NCBI GenBank assembly: GCA_037178855.1
Contig: JASJZC010000002.1
Location: 4,464,001 to 4,528,000 of the forward strand
Length of the DNA stretch: 64,000 bases
Direction: 5' to 3'
From: Oscheius sp. JU75
Taxonomy: Eukaryota; Nematoda; Chromadorea; Rhabditida; Rhabditidae
Part shown: positions 34,174 through 45,141 of the stretch, one piece after another
Position numbering within the stretch: the stretch's first letter is position 1
How the letters are laid out: every line of letters starts with the position of its first letter
The notes under the pieces: model-generated
The model's input: only the letters and a program-made list of their open reading frames with translations
What the model was told of the DNA's origin: nothing
Database searches by the model: none
Position numbers and translations under genes: made by a program

Positions 34174-35272
34174 ATGAGACAGTTGCTCCTGTTCTCCATC
34201 CTCCCCTTCATCCATTGTCAGAGTCACCAAGTCAACCAATGTGTCCTTCGATGCAAGGACAACCACATGAGAGAGGTAGGTCTGAACTCACTGCCCCTCC
34301 AAACAGTTCAGATGGACAACGAGTGGTCGACCGACTTTACTCTTCCCCTACTCTCCCTTCTCCAAGCGACTGGAAATGAGACGGCGGCCTTGGTCAAGTT
34401 TCAGGCCATTTGCAGGTATCTTTCGACTTGTTTTTTGGCGGGAGTTTGTTGTCACTCAAGTTGCTCCGAACAACATCCATTCCATAAATCTGAGAGAGAA
34501 ATTCGAAGTGACCAGTTTGCGCAGAAGGTTCTTCTAACAAAACTACTGTAGTGCATCTTTCCCCTACGTGTGTCTGCTTATTTATTGCCCTGGGGGCTAA
34601 GGCGCCTAATGGAATGTGATGCAAAAATGATAGGAGGATACGCGCTGAGCCTAATTGAGCTGGATCAGGACACTTTTGGGAGAGAAAAAGGGCAGAATTG
34701 CAGAAGCAACGAACTGTTAGAGGGATGTCTTAGTCGATGCAACAAATCTTTAGAAGTTTCCATCCTCTTGGCTGGGAGCAAGAGTTGGAGTGACAGCTGC
34801 GACCATCTCGAAGGTACTGTAAAGGTTTTGTGACCAATGCAAAAGAACTTTAGACGTCCAATTTCAATTTACCTGCTGGAAGAGGTACGGGAATGAGCTC
34901 TTGGGTACCTGTCGTCCTCACACTGTCCACCTGAGAGAGTCATTGATCCAACTGACCAGGAACCAGTCAGAACAGAACATCCAGAACATCTGCAGCGACT
35001 ACGACAAGTTCTCCACCTGTTTCATGAACTCTCACGGCCGTTTGTGTGGAGTCCGATCGGAGGTCATCTCGGGACGAATGGCCCACAGCAATCGAGAAGC
35101 CATCTTCACTATGCTCAAGATCAAATTCCATAATTTGCCTGCCCAATGTGGCTATAGTCATCTGCGTCGAGATACCTCTTCCACTGAGAAGTTGTCCTAT
35201 AGAAGTGTAGCCTTTTCGCCTTGTCTGACTATCCTCGTAGTCTCTATCACTGTTGTCTTTTCTCTGTTCTGA
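34174..35272 (+). CDS. Secreted, probably GPI-anchored cysteine-rich protein (DUF19/CPG-like)
   Basis: Exons 34174-34415, 34704-34813 and 34854-35272 join with consistent phases to about 256 aa. A signal peptide (MRQLLLFSILPFIHCQS) precedes a cysteine-patterned domain with VNQCVLRCKDNH, ELLEGCLSRCNKSLEV, FTCWKRYGNELLGTC and ICSDYDKFSTCFMNSHGRL. This spacing is typical of the nematode T20D4.11-like/DUF19 domain found in secreted and chondroitin-proteoglycan proteins. The C-terminus is a hydrophobic tail (CLTILVVSITVVFSLF) ending at the stop, typical of a GPI-anchor signal. The first intron (34416-34703) is long for this window. The family call is by eye and should be treated as probable. Confidence 0.7.
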
Positions 35273-35626
35273 GCTTGCCCAAATACATATCACTTCCTTC
35301 CAGTTGCAAGTTATTATATCGGTCGCCAACGTCTCTAGGGAGGGGCCAAGACGAATGCGTGAACGAGGTCCGATGGGTTCGGAAATGAACCCAGGTTTTG
35401 GAAGTTTTCTTGTATTTTGAGTCTCTTTTTGGTAGAGAAGCCAGAGATACATTGGATACACTCACCAATCAACAGCTTCTGCGAAGAAATACCTATTTTT
35501 GGGTATCGGTAGACGCGAAATGTTGTAGTGCGCAATTGCGTATTTTTCAGTTTCGAATTTTGTTCAGTTCTTTCCTTCCTTCTTCGGTAGTTTGTCTCGA
35601 ATTTATCAATTTGTTTTAAGGCAAAA

Positions 35627-37128
35627 ATGTCTCTAGACATACTGAGCTGTCTGAGAAGTGGAGGCGAACTGCCGCGAGAAGTCGTCAACTACATGTACGA
35701 GACCGGAGCTTTTCTAGTAAGTCTAACTCCCTTTTGCTTCCAAAAATACTTTCTGATTCTTCAAAACTTCCCGGAAGGACATGAATTCGGCATCGATTAC
35801 AAGTCCTGGAATGTCGGAAACAGGTTCATGGGTCTTAAGATGATTCCTCCAGGAGTTCATTTCATTTATGTCAGTGTAAAAGGAGCCCCTAGAATAGGTC
35901 AGTTTTCCTTTTTTTCTTTCTTCTCAAATTGCACATTTACAGGATTCTTTCACAACTTCACAGCACGCGAAGTACTCGTGAAGAAATGGGACTCGAAAAA
36001 AGAGGATTTCAGCGAAGACAAAGTCACAGAAGAACAGGTTTCTTATATTTTTCGGCCCATGATTCCTTTCAACCTTCAGATTGAACGTTTCCGCTCGAAT
36101 CTGAAGAATATGGACACGTGTCTTGGCCCCTATCCCTATGAAACCTATCGAATGTGGTACTCCCTTACAGACTTCCTTACTCCGGACACAGTTGAAAGGT
36201 TTGCTGTTTCTTCAAATTTTGTTCATCACTTTTCTTTCAGATTGAGCCCTGAAAAGGGTCGCATCACCGCCCAAGCCGAACTGGTCAGCATGGAAAACGA
36301 GCTGATCGAGGACGAAAAATTGAATTCCGGCGTCGGATGCAGTAATACAGTAGATCGAGAACATCCGAAGAGGCTGCGGTTTGTCGACGACAAAGGTCTC
36401 CCCATCATGAGAATTCGCGAAGGATATCAGATTCGATTCGAGGAAATCCCAGCTCTTGGAGTAGGTGTCATATTCTTCCTTTTTTTGAATAAAATTTCAG
36501 GTTGGCGGCGGTCGGGCCGGAATCGACTACACCGGCAGATTGGAAGCTCTCATCAACGCACATTCTGGGGACTGGAAACAAGTAATCGCTGAAATCCAAT
36601 TCGCCTTTGCCTGTTTCCTCGTCGGACAGGTCTTCGAAGGATTTGAGCAGTGGAAACGTCTAATTCATCTATTGTGCACTTGTCCAGGCTCCTTCACGAA
36701 ACGAGCAGATCTCTTCCAAGCTTTTATTCGGGTACTTAAGTCCTTGTTCGAGTTAAAATATCAGTTCAGGTTCTTTTCTTCCAGCTAAAAGAGTGCCCGA
36801 CAGATTTTTTCGTCGATATCGTCTCCAGAGACAACTTTTTAACTACAACACTCTCCATGCTCTTCGCCAATATTCGAGGTTTGTTTCCAGTCTGTTATTG
36901 TCCTGTCAGTCATTTGCATTTACATAAGCTCATTTACACTAAGTAAAAGCTACAAAAGCTTTTGCTAAAAAGTTCTCATTGGTTAGAAAAAAGTTTAAAA
37001 ATTTTCCCGGTGAATAACTGGCCTTTTCAGACTCGAGTCTGGCCTCTCCGGAACTGAAAAAGAAGTCGCTCCAGTTCAAACTCTACCTCAGCAAGACGTT
37101 CAAATGGAACTTCGAGTACGACGACTGA
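35627..37128 (+). CDS. AAR2: AAR2 splicing factor homolog
   Basis: U5 snRNP assembly factor that binds PRP8 in the cytoplasm before nuclear import. Conserved segments in order: FPEGHEFGIDYKSWNVG, GLKMIPPGVHFIYVS, the FFHNF beta region, NMDTCLGPYPYETYRMWYS with LTDFLTPDTVERL, and the C-terminal helical domain QFAFACFLVGQVFEGFEQW followed by FFVDIVSRDNFLTTTLSML. It ends in FKWNFEYDD. Seven or so introns. The expected intron after GAFL (35717-35755, 39 nt) ends in CTTTCTG rather than CTTTCAG. It has no stop codon and its length is a multiple of three, so it may be retained. Length (about 390 aa) fits the family. Confidence 0.93.
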
Positions 37129-37328
37129 TCAAACTTGTTGTACAGATTGTTATAAATTGCAAGTTTTTATGAGACGAGAGGTCATGGCGGCATTACAAAG
37201 ATGTCAACAACGAGTGCCTAAAGCTATTAGAGGGAGAAGAGGAAGATACAATCTCAAAATGTGGTACTGAGTAAACGACAAAGATCCCTGTTGTGCCCGC
37301 TAAAATGGAAAAAAGACAAGTTCGGAGA

Positions 37329-39472
37329 TTAGACGGAGATCTCGGCCTTAGAAGGCGATTCAAGCTTCGGAGCCGCCAGCTGGATGACGGGTACTGCGTT
37401 CAGCTGCAGCTTAGATTCTTGTGATTCTCTGAAATATTGTAAGTATACTTCGACCCGCATTAATTTGGACTTCCTGACCGATTCTTTGGGAACAAACAAC
37501 AGGCAGTAAAGTGGAGAGAGAGTTACACTCACTCGAGGAAATGAAGAGACACGTCGGAACGGTCGAGCGAGGACTGATGACGCGACATGTGCTTCTCCAA
37601 CATGGCCGGACTCTTCGAGACGTGGCGACAGTGCGGACACTTTCGGGAGCCTGGAAATTCGGAGATCGGCCCGAAGGGGATAAAAACCATGCGTCAGAGA
37701 CTAATGTTGTGTTTTGATCAGTTTTCCAACGAGATTTGGATTCGGATAAGACGTACCGAGGTCGATGGAGTCGGGGAGGGGAATATGATGGCGGTAGTAC
37801 TTGTGAAAGTGGATGTATCGGGCCTCTCGAGTCGAGAATTGACATCCTTGCTCGTCGCATCTAAAACGCTGCAGTTTCATTTTGAACACACTCGTACCTG
37901 ATCGGAGGATTTCTGTGGTAGATGGTCACGTGGTATGAGACAGAATTGTAACGTCCGTAGATCTTGCGACAGACTGTGCACATGAATCCGTTCTCGACTT
38001 TCTCGATGTACTTCTTGTTCCGACACCAGCCTAAAAATAGAGTTCTGAAGGTACCGTAACCTCGCGAGCTCCGGCTTCGCAGAATGACTCACACGAAAAA
38101 CCGACCCCGTGAATAGCCTTTTGACCATTGTCGGCAGACTTTTGTCCAGCTGCGGAGAAGAGAAAACAACAAAAGGCATGCTTTGATTTTGGAGAGACAG
38201 AACTATGAAGGAATGGCTCAGAGTCAACAGTCAGAGCTAGAAGATGGCTCTTGGAGGATGGTAGGTTTTAGAGGGACTGACTCTCGAGAATTTACTAACA
38301 ACTTATTATACATTACCAATAGGTCTTTGGCTCATCGTATTTCACTGCTTCGGGATTCTTTAGACCGTTACCGGAGTTGAGACTCTCGGCAATCGCTCGC
38401 TTCCCAAAACTACTCAATTGCTCCGAGCATTGTCCCTGTAGACCGACTCAAAGATAGACAAATTGTTTTTGATTGTTATTTTTAAGTGTGTCTGCCAATC
38501 AATTTCGAAGGGCAGACTCTTCGACATTCTGCCACGACCTTCTGCCCTCGCTCGGACCTTGACTCACCGTCTTTGTCATCCATCGGAAGGACCTTTTCCC
38601 CAATTGGCGGCGTGGTTCGGGGCGACGAGTCGGCCGACGGTCTGATTTGAAATTGGAATCACTTTATCTCATCTCCTACCTGCTTACAGTATCCTCTGTA
38701 GAAGACGGGGGTGTCAAGAGGGGAGTGGCTGAAGACATTTCTCCATTGGAAACTCCCTGTTGGAGATACAGAGCAGCCAACATGGACTGGAAGTAGTTTT
38801 GGACTGAAAGTGAGACTGTATTCAATGAAAGATTGCCAAAACAGACCGGGCAAATGACCGAAAATAGGCTGCTGAATGAGGAACATAAGCGGATTGGTCT
38901 CAAATGAAGTGGCGAAGACTTTGGATTCGACCGAGGGGATTTGACAGAGACGGGCCACACACAGCACCTGAATTTATTTTATTGAGATGATCCGCGAGGG
39001 GGATAAGCTGACGATGAGCACTAGGCTATGGTGTCCATTGGCCCCCGATCTGCTATACCTGGCTTGGCTGAACGGTGTCCGTGAATTTGATCTCGTCCGA
39101 GTAGAGAGCTAACAAAACGACTTTGAATGTCTCCAGACCGTTTGGGACAAGGCGCAGATCGACTTCTGGAAGATTCCAAATGAGAAATGATTCTTCCACT
39201 CCCTATCTCTCCGCACAGGTGTTTTTTCTGTGGTCAGGCATGAAGGCCAGTCTTTCTGCAACACCTTTCTATCTGCAAAACATACCTATGGAGGCGATTG
39301 GAGCTACGGGTGCAGCCAGCAAAAGGTTCTTGAAGAAGACCGAAGAGGCTGAGAGGATGATTCGATGAGCATAGACGGGATCCTCGTGCTCTTTTCCATC
39401 TCGAAGACTCTTCACACTGACACAGACGTCGTAGTCGAACTTGAAAGTGCCGGCCGTGAGATCTAATGACAT
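37329..39472 (-). CDS. BTB domain and C2H2 zinc-finger protein
   Basis: Putative nuclear transcription regulator. The start at 39472 follows a TTTTCAG acceptor directly. The N-terminal BTB/POZ domain reads MSLDLTAGTFKFDYDVCVSV, HRIILSASSVFFKNLLLAA, then (after an intron) LVPNGLETFKVVLLALYSD. A middle region, low in conserved features, follows (ATPLLTPPSSTEDTVS; RPSADSSPRTTPPIGEKV). Three C2H2-like fingers come next: FMCTVCRKIYGRYNSVSYH, FRCDEQGCQFSTREARYIH and RKCPHCRHVSKSPAMLEKH. The C-terminal tail, after a further intron, ends LESPSKAEISV. Introns are short. It runs convergently with AAR2, with 200 nt between stops. The BTB-ZF architecture suggests DNA binding with BTB-mediated dimerisation. 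No specific orthologue is recognised. Confidence 0.75.
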
Positions 39473-41783
39473 CTGAAAAACTCTGTTTTTTTTAGAGCTA
39501 GGATCACAAGGAAGGTGTTGCAGAACTCGCAAAGTGCAAGCTGCAAGTCGAGAACTCGTGTCGTCAGTCCATTCAAAATGAATCAGGGATTAAACATATA
39601 CGGTAGGCGATTAAACGGAGCATTCAAACAGACGAAAAAGTCAATGGGCTCCCCCTACAGGAGAACGGAAGTTTGGCAGTGCATTTCGCGGAAACCGAGA
39701 AAATCGCGGGAAATAGAGTGGCATCAAGTTTCTTTCGGGTGATAAGACGGAGTCGTGGAAGGGTCATCCGGCCAAAAAAGTAGCCTCTCGAGAAGGACAA
39801 AGACTGGGGCGGAGAAGAAAGTTAACTATATTGGCAAAGAGATAAAAACTGGTTAGGTTGGAAACATTTCGAGAGACGCCAAAACAAAGGCGAAAACAAG
39901 CTCCACTTGTTGGAGTGTGTATACTCTCTCCCTGTCTACCAGTTTAACAGAATATAGTTAGAGAAAGAGCAGGAACACCGGGTGGTGTCCTTTGGTAGAT
40001 GATAGGAAGGGATACCGCCCTTCTCGCTTTGACTTTCAATGAAGGATCCGGAAGTGGCTCTGGTGCTATTTGAACTGATAAGACAGGCGGAAGATGCTAA
40101 TAAGGAAGGCTGTTAACAGCTTGAGGAAGTTCTTATTCGTACAGCAGCATGGGAGAACTGTCTTCGACCAAGCTTATGAGGGAAGGAGCAAGGGAAATAT
40201 CATGAGATGCAGCCATTGTCGACGAAAAAAGTCAGTAGGGTGTCCGGAACTTCAATCTATTGCAACTTTAAGTTATCTACTGATTCTTGCGAGCACGACA
40301 TGTCTCAGAACAGTCGCTCTAATACTTTAGAGCTCGGGCTCTAATGCACAAGATACTAGTCATGAAACACCCAAAGAAACTCTGGACAGTTTGCCTCCTT
40401 TCCGAAAGAGGGTGGGACCAGATCGAGACGGTTTACGGTATCTATAATGCTCCGCCTCAATGAGGTGCACACCTTCATCAAAAGGACGCCAGTCATTCAA
40501 ATGTGTAGCCGTTGTAAAGGCAAGATGAGAGAATGAAAATTGGGGTCAATTAACAGTCGAGAGGAAATGAAAAATGGACAGTTACGGATGAGGAAGTTTG
40601 GATAGATTGATCATATTTTCCGAATTTTGGTGTGAGGCTAATACTAAAAGACGAACAAATACGACTGTTTTCTATACAGCATCTGGAAACTCTCGAGAAG
40701 AGTCGAAAGTTAAGTCCTGGAAGCATGAGACGAGTGGTCGCCTTATCAGCGAAGGACTACGGTATCCATTCGCGGTCTAAACAACTTTGCCTTGAAAACG
40801 TCCCTCTAATCCCGAGCAAAAAGACCTCAGAAAGGGGAATTGGTTGACTTGGCCGCCCGAGCGATCGGAGCCTGAATGCCATGTTGCCCTTACACCTTCT
40901 ACTATGTTGTCGCTGAGTCAGCAGCGTCCGTACCCAGCACTTGTCCACCAGACCCATGAAGACGTTCTTCCACGGCAAAAACAAGAAACATTCATGGGAA
41001 TGTAACGCGGTCTCTATTCCAAGAGTCGAATCATCAAATTGGACAAAAAAGGTAAATCCTGAAATATGATGAAAAGTTCATCGAAACTGCTGATGAGGAT
41101 TACACATCGAGGTCGAAAGATAATGCTGCCTTGCCATTTCGTGGACTGTTCTGGAGGTCGAGAACGATTCCAAGAATTCCTTTTCTTACATGTTGTCATA
41201 ATCGGAACTCCATTCTACTACGAGAGAACCAGTCGAGAAACTTGTTGTTGGTAGGAAAAGGGCTTCCCTTATTGCTACATGGTACCCAAAACTGGTCTTC
41301 TGACCAGCACTCTCTTGTGCCCTAGTCTCTTCAACGAAACTCTAGGTGCACAGACTGAAATAGGGGAACGGTGCAAACAGATTCAGAGAGACCAATGGAA
41401 GGAATCAGAGACTGACATCTGCAACCTACAGGTTTTGGGAAACAGTTGAAAGAGTTATGAGATCTCTCGCTTTGGAAATCCAGACAAGGTCTGTACTCTC
41501 TCAAAGGTTTTCAATTGGATTCGGTGAGTATCGGTCGTTTTCAGACTGATCCGTCTTTGTTATCTCAGAGGATCACAACTGCTGCCTTGCTCCAAAATGG
41601 AAAGAACTTCATTCAAATGATCCATTATCACCTCGTTTCCGCGGCTTGTCCCAAAAGTGAGAGTGGCTGTCTGAATTTGTTGCAATTCCTTTCTCTTTCG
41701 ATAATCAGTGCGCCCCCAGCTTTGCGATTGGGGTCAAGCCGGGGTGGGGGCAGTCTTCGACTTTTCCTTCCTTCCTTCAGGCC
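39473..41783. other. Intergenic region between the BTB-ZF and PAN genes
   Basis: About 2.3 kb between divergently transcribed genes. No supported gene and no clear repeat. Both promoters should lie here. Confidence 0.45.
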
Positions 41784-44700
41784 ATGTTCTGGCTTCTTCT
41801 CTTTTTCCTCGGAAGAGTTCTCTGTCAGCATGACCTGTCAGTCAAAGGTTTGTGATGTCCCATTCCGCTGTCTCTGAGAACTCTTTGGACAAGTGATACT
41901 CTTTATCTATTTTACAGTACAATCTTTATACAGTCTAGAATAACCATATAGTAGATTAACCATATTTACCACTCAAAACCTATCCATATTTCATCCGACA
42001 ATAAACAAGTTCTAATCGAATTCTTCCCGAAAGCCCTCTATCTCCTATCAAAACGGCGAAAGAACTCTCACCCCAATTTGATAGTCTCTCTCCCCTAAAA
42101 GAATTCGATCTTTTGAGACGTGTGAACTGAATGATTTCGGGATGAAATGTTATAAATTAAGCTCCTTTAATGGAATTATTTCGCGGCTACTAGAAAACCG
42201 GCCTAATAAGGCTATCAGAGGCTTTCACACCCCGTGGGGAGAAAGAAGATAACAGCAGGCGTGAATTTGGGGAACGGGTTCGGATCAAAGGAACACCTTG
42301 CTAGCTATTCGAAGCATTCACACTATCCAGCTATGCGGGTATGATCAATAGAACCACAACTTTTCAGAGCTTAGACCATGCTTCGAACGGTACGCCAACC
42401 ATCGTCTCGTGAACGTGTTGCCCTTCCACAGCGAATGGAAAATGCGTTCGGAGGAGCAGTGTCTCAGTTTCTGTGCCCTCTCTTCGGTAACTCTTCCCTT
42501 GTTCTCATCCATAACTTCTATTTCCAGTCCCGCTGCCGAGCAGTCGTCTACGATTCAGTTCAGCACATCTGTCACTATTTCCTCGACGGCGGTCTCGATG
42601 TGGCTGTCCCTGCCGCTAAAATGATCTATCTTCGCGTTACCAGCAAGCAGTGTCTGGACGAGAGAAGTGAAATTGCATCCAACCTTGAAGAGCTCACTCT
42701 CGAGACGGTCATTCCCCCTATTCCTGTTGAACGCGAGCCTCTTCCTCGTCCTTCAGTTCAGAGAGAAGAAGACTCTCAAGAGACCAGGTTCACAGGCTCC
42801 TTTGATGTCGATATTGCTCAAGACAACGAGATCCAGCGGGACATTAAGGAACCTGAACAGAGATGGCAGTCGTCCATGGAAAAGTTGGTGAAGAACGATG
42901 AAGACATGGCGTTCAAAAGAACGAAGATGGGGGATGTGTCGGCTGAAGCCGTGGGGAAAAAAAAGGAGCTACAGTCTAAGCTTCAAAGAAAGTTGGAAAT
43001 GCTACAAGAGAAGTTCCCTGACAAGTATGTGGAATATGTGAAAGGAAGCGGGGAAGTGACTACAGCCAGGCCGACCACAACAACGGAGAAAATGTTCAAC
43101 ATGGTGAGAGCTGCTGTGAAATGAAACAAAAGACATTTTCAGAGAAAGACAGCAAAGGCCATCTCGTTCAGCAAACAAGCATACATGCCGAAGAAATTGA
43201 CTTTCAAAAGCAACGAAATCAGGAGAAAGCCTGCTCGACCCAACTTGAAGGTAGGTATCAGAATAGCGGTCAGGAGTGAGGTACTGTTTGGAATTTTTGA
43301 TAGAGCAAACGTTGAAATACTTACAAGAAAAAAATATAGGAGAGAGTTCAAATAAAACAAAACACTGGGAAAGGAGACAGGGCCTTTACTGTAGGGGACA
43401 AGGGCACGATGTGAACTTTCAAAACACAGAACACAAAACTCAGGAAACTAACGCGTGACTGACAAGCAAACTGCGGAATCTTAGGTTGACAAAAAATGTC
43501 AAGATGTTATGCTATCTTTAGGAAGCGCCTATTTTCAAAACAAGGAAATTTTTACAAATTGTCAGGAGCTCAAAAATTGCTTCTTTCAAAACGGAAAAAG
43601 CAAAAAAGCTTACGACACCCGGGATTCCCAAGCCATCTCCGATCCAAGTACTAACCGGGCCCAACGTTGCTTGACTTGCCAGATCGGACGGGATGGCGTA
43701 CTTTCAACGTGGTGTGGCCGTAAGCGCTCTGCCTTGTTTCGGTATATAATACAGTCCCTAAACCCTCTTCCTCTGCGTGTCTGATCTTTGAAAAATGCGT
43801 TGGCGACCGTATTATAGCGGCAGTCAGGGTAACAGACTACCTCGGCCGAATACCAAAGCATCGGTTTTTACCTAGTATCTCAAGGTACTAAGGGATTCCG
43901 ACCATAGCTCGACTATGTGTCGAAACCAAACTTTTTGGATCAGCCTTCTCGGGGTCAACCGGAAGGCAACTAGAGTCTTTTTCAGCCAGTTGGTCTGAAG
44001 TCTTCCGTCGCAGAGAAGGCTCGTCACTTCTTGGAATCAGTCAATGGACAGGCACAAATCAAGACAACTACCTTGAGAACAACCACCACTGAAAGATACG
44101 AGCCTACTGGTGACAATGGTAACGATCAATTCGATATTCTAAAAAGGTTCCAGGATGTGACGAGGATTTCACGGCGGTCTGGGTCACCTTCGAGAACAGT
44201 CTCGACCGTACCCAGGGATCCATTGACAGTCAGCTTGTCGGCAGCAAGGAAGAGTGTCAAGACATGTGCAATCAGATGGTCTGTTCTCTTTCAGAACCCC
44301 TTAAATAGTCATCCAGGACTGTCGTTCGTTCTCCTTCTTCGACAAGGAGTCTCAGTGTCAGATCAACAGCAAATCCGACGGTGTTCACCTGAAAAAGTCG
44401 CCTGAGGAAGACTTCAGCGCGTCGACTTCTACCAGATTCTGTTATTCCAGTAGGTTTCCATTAGGAAAAAGATACCAAAATGTGTTCAGAAAGCCTGCCA
44501 GTCTTCAACGGCTGCAACAACTTTATCGGATTCCGTGATTTGTCAGTCCAGGTACAGCCGAGAGAACAATTTGATGGTCTGCCTAAAGGCCACGCAGGAA
44601 TGCAGTATTGTATAGAGTTGTGTGTTCTGAGTAGTGAGTACATCTGCAGAGTTAGTTCTTCTTGTTCCTCTTTAATGTTTGGTTCAGTCAGCATCTTTCC

Positions 44701-45083
44701 TCGTCTCCGAGGGTCGTTGTCTTCTCAACTCTGACGACTCTCTCACTAAACCCGATCTTTTCAAGCCGACTCTCCGCGATGACCATCTCTACTTCGAGAA
44801 TGCCTGCTCCTCGCCTCCTCCTCTCAAAGATCACGGTTCGTTCTTGTCTCCCACTCGTTCAAAATCTGTTCAGAACGATCCAATTTGTCAGTCGAGAGAA
44901 TCGTGATGCCCAAGGCCTCTCCGATGAAGAGTCTACAGATCAAAAAGTTGAAACCATCGTAAGTTTTATGAAAGAAAAAGACGACCGGATTTCAGTGCGC
45001 TCAAAGTTCAAAGTAAAGCGGACTACCAGATGAGCACAAACGATGAGAGTATCTTTGCGAAATTCTTCTCAAAATTCTTTTAA
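41784..45083 (+). CDS. Secreted PAN/Apple-domain protein, 572 aa
   Basis: Exons 41784-41847, 42368-42486, 42528-43103, 43143-43250, 43986-44118, 44154-44278, 44317-44449, 44490-44633, 44692-44835, 44874-44958 and 44996-45083 join with matching phases to 1719 nt. A signal peptide (MFWLLLFFLGRVLC) is followed by PAN module 1 (CFERYANHRLVNVLPFH to CRAVVYDSVQHICHYF). A charged linker comes next (QRKLEMLQEKFPDKYVEYV and a basic segment). PAN module 2 is CDEDFTAVWVTFENS to CRSFSFFDKESQC. PAN-like module 3 is NGCNNFIGFRDLSVQV to GRCLLNSDD. PAN modules bind protein or sugar ligands, and nematodes use them in cuticle, matrix and gland proteins. No zona pellucida domain or membrane anchor was found. 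The 735-nt intron 43251-43985 contains a 5S rRNA gene on the other strand. Confidence 0.85.
43602..43607 (-). terminator. Pol III T-run terminator of 5S rRNA
   Basis: Six consecutive T on the minus strand (A on the + strand) immediately after the 5S 3' end. Confidence 0.7.
43608..43725 (-). rRNA. 5S ribosomal RNA
   Basis: About 118 nt on the minus strand. Hallmarks on that strand: GCTTACGGCC at the 5' end, CCATCCCGTCCGATCTGGCA, AAGCAACGTTGGGC, GGTTAGTACTTGGATCGGAG (internal control region) and GGGTGTCGTAAGC at the 3' end, which pairs with the 5' end. A run of T follows the 3' end (minus-strand TTTTTT at 43602-43607), as expected for a Pol III terminator. Only one copy is present in the window, inside an intron of the PAN gene and antisense to it. 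The sequence is much closer to nematode than to insect or vertebrate 5S. Confidence 0.93.
43742..43752 (-). promoter_or_regulatory. TATA-like element upstream of 5S rRNA
   Basis: On the minus strand the sequence TGTATTATATACC lies about 18-28 nt upstream of the 5S start. Upstream TATA-like elements assist 5S transcription in several invertebrates. The assignment is by position only. Confidence 0.4.
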
Positions 45084-45141
45084 ATGACACACGAGGTTCC
45101 TAATAATGTACATAAACCGTATTCGTACTCGTCTTCATATA

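Noticed and set aside
43760-43862. Possible spliced-leader RNA gene next to 5S (as in many nematodes)
   Set aside because: A minus-strand GGTATTCGGCCGAG|GTAG could be read as a leader with donor, but there is no good Sm-binding site and the expected hairpins do not form.
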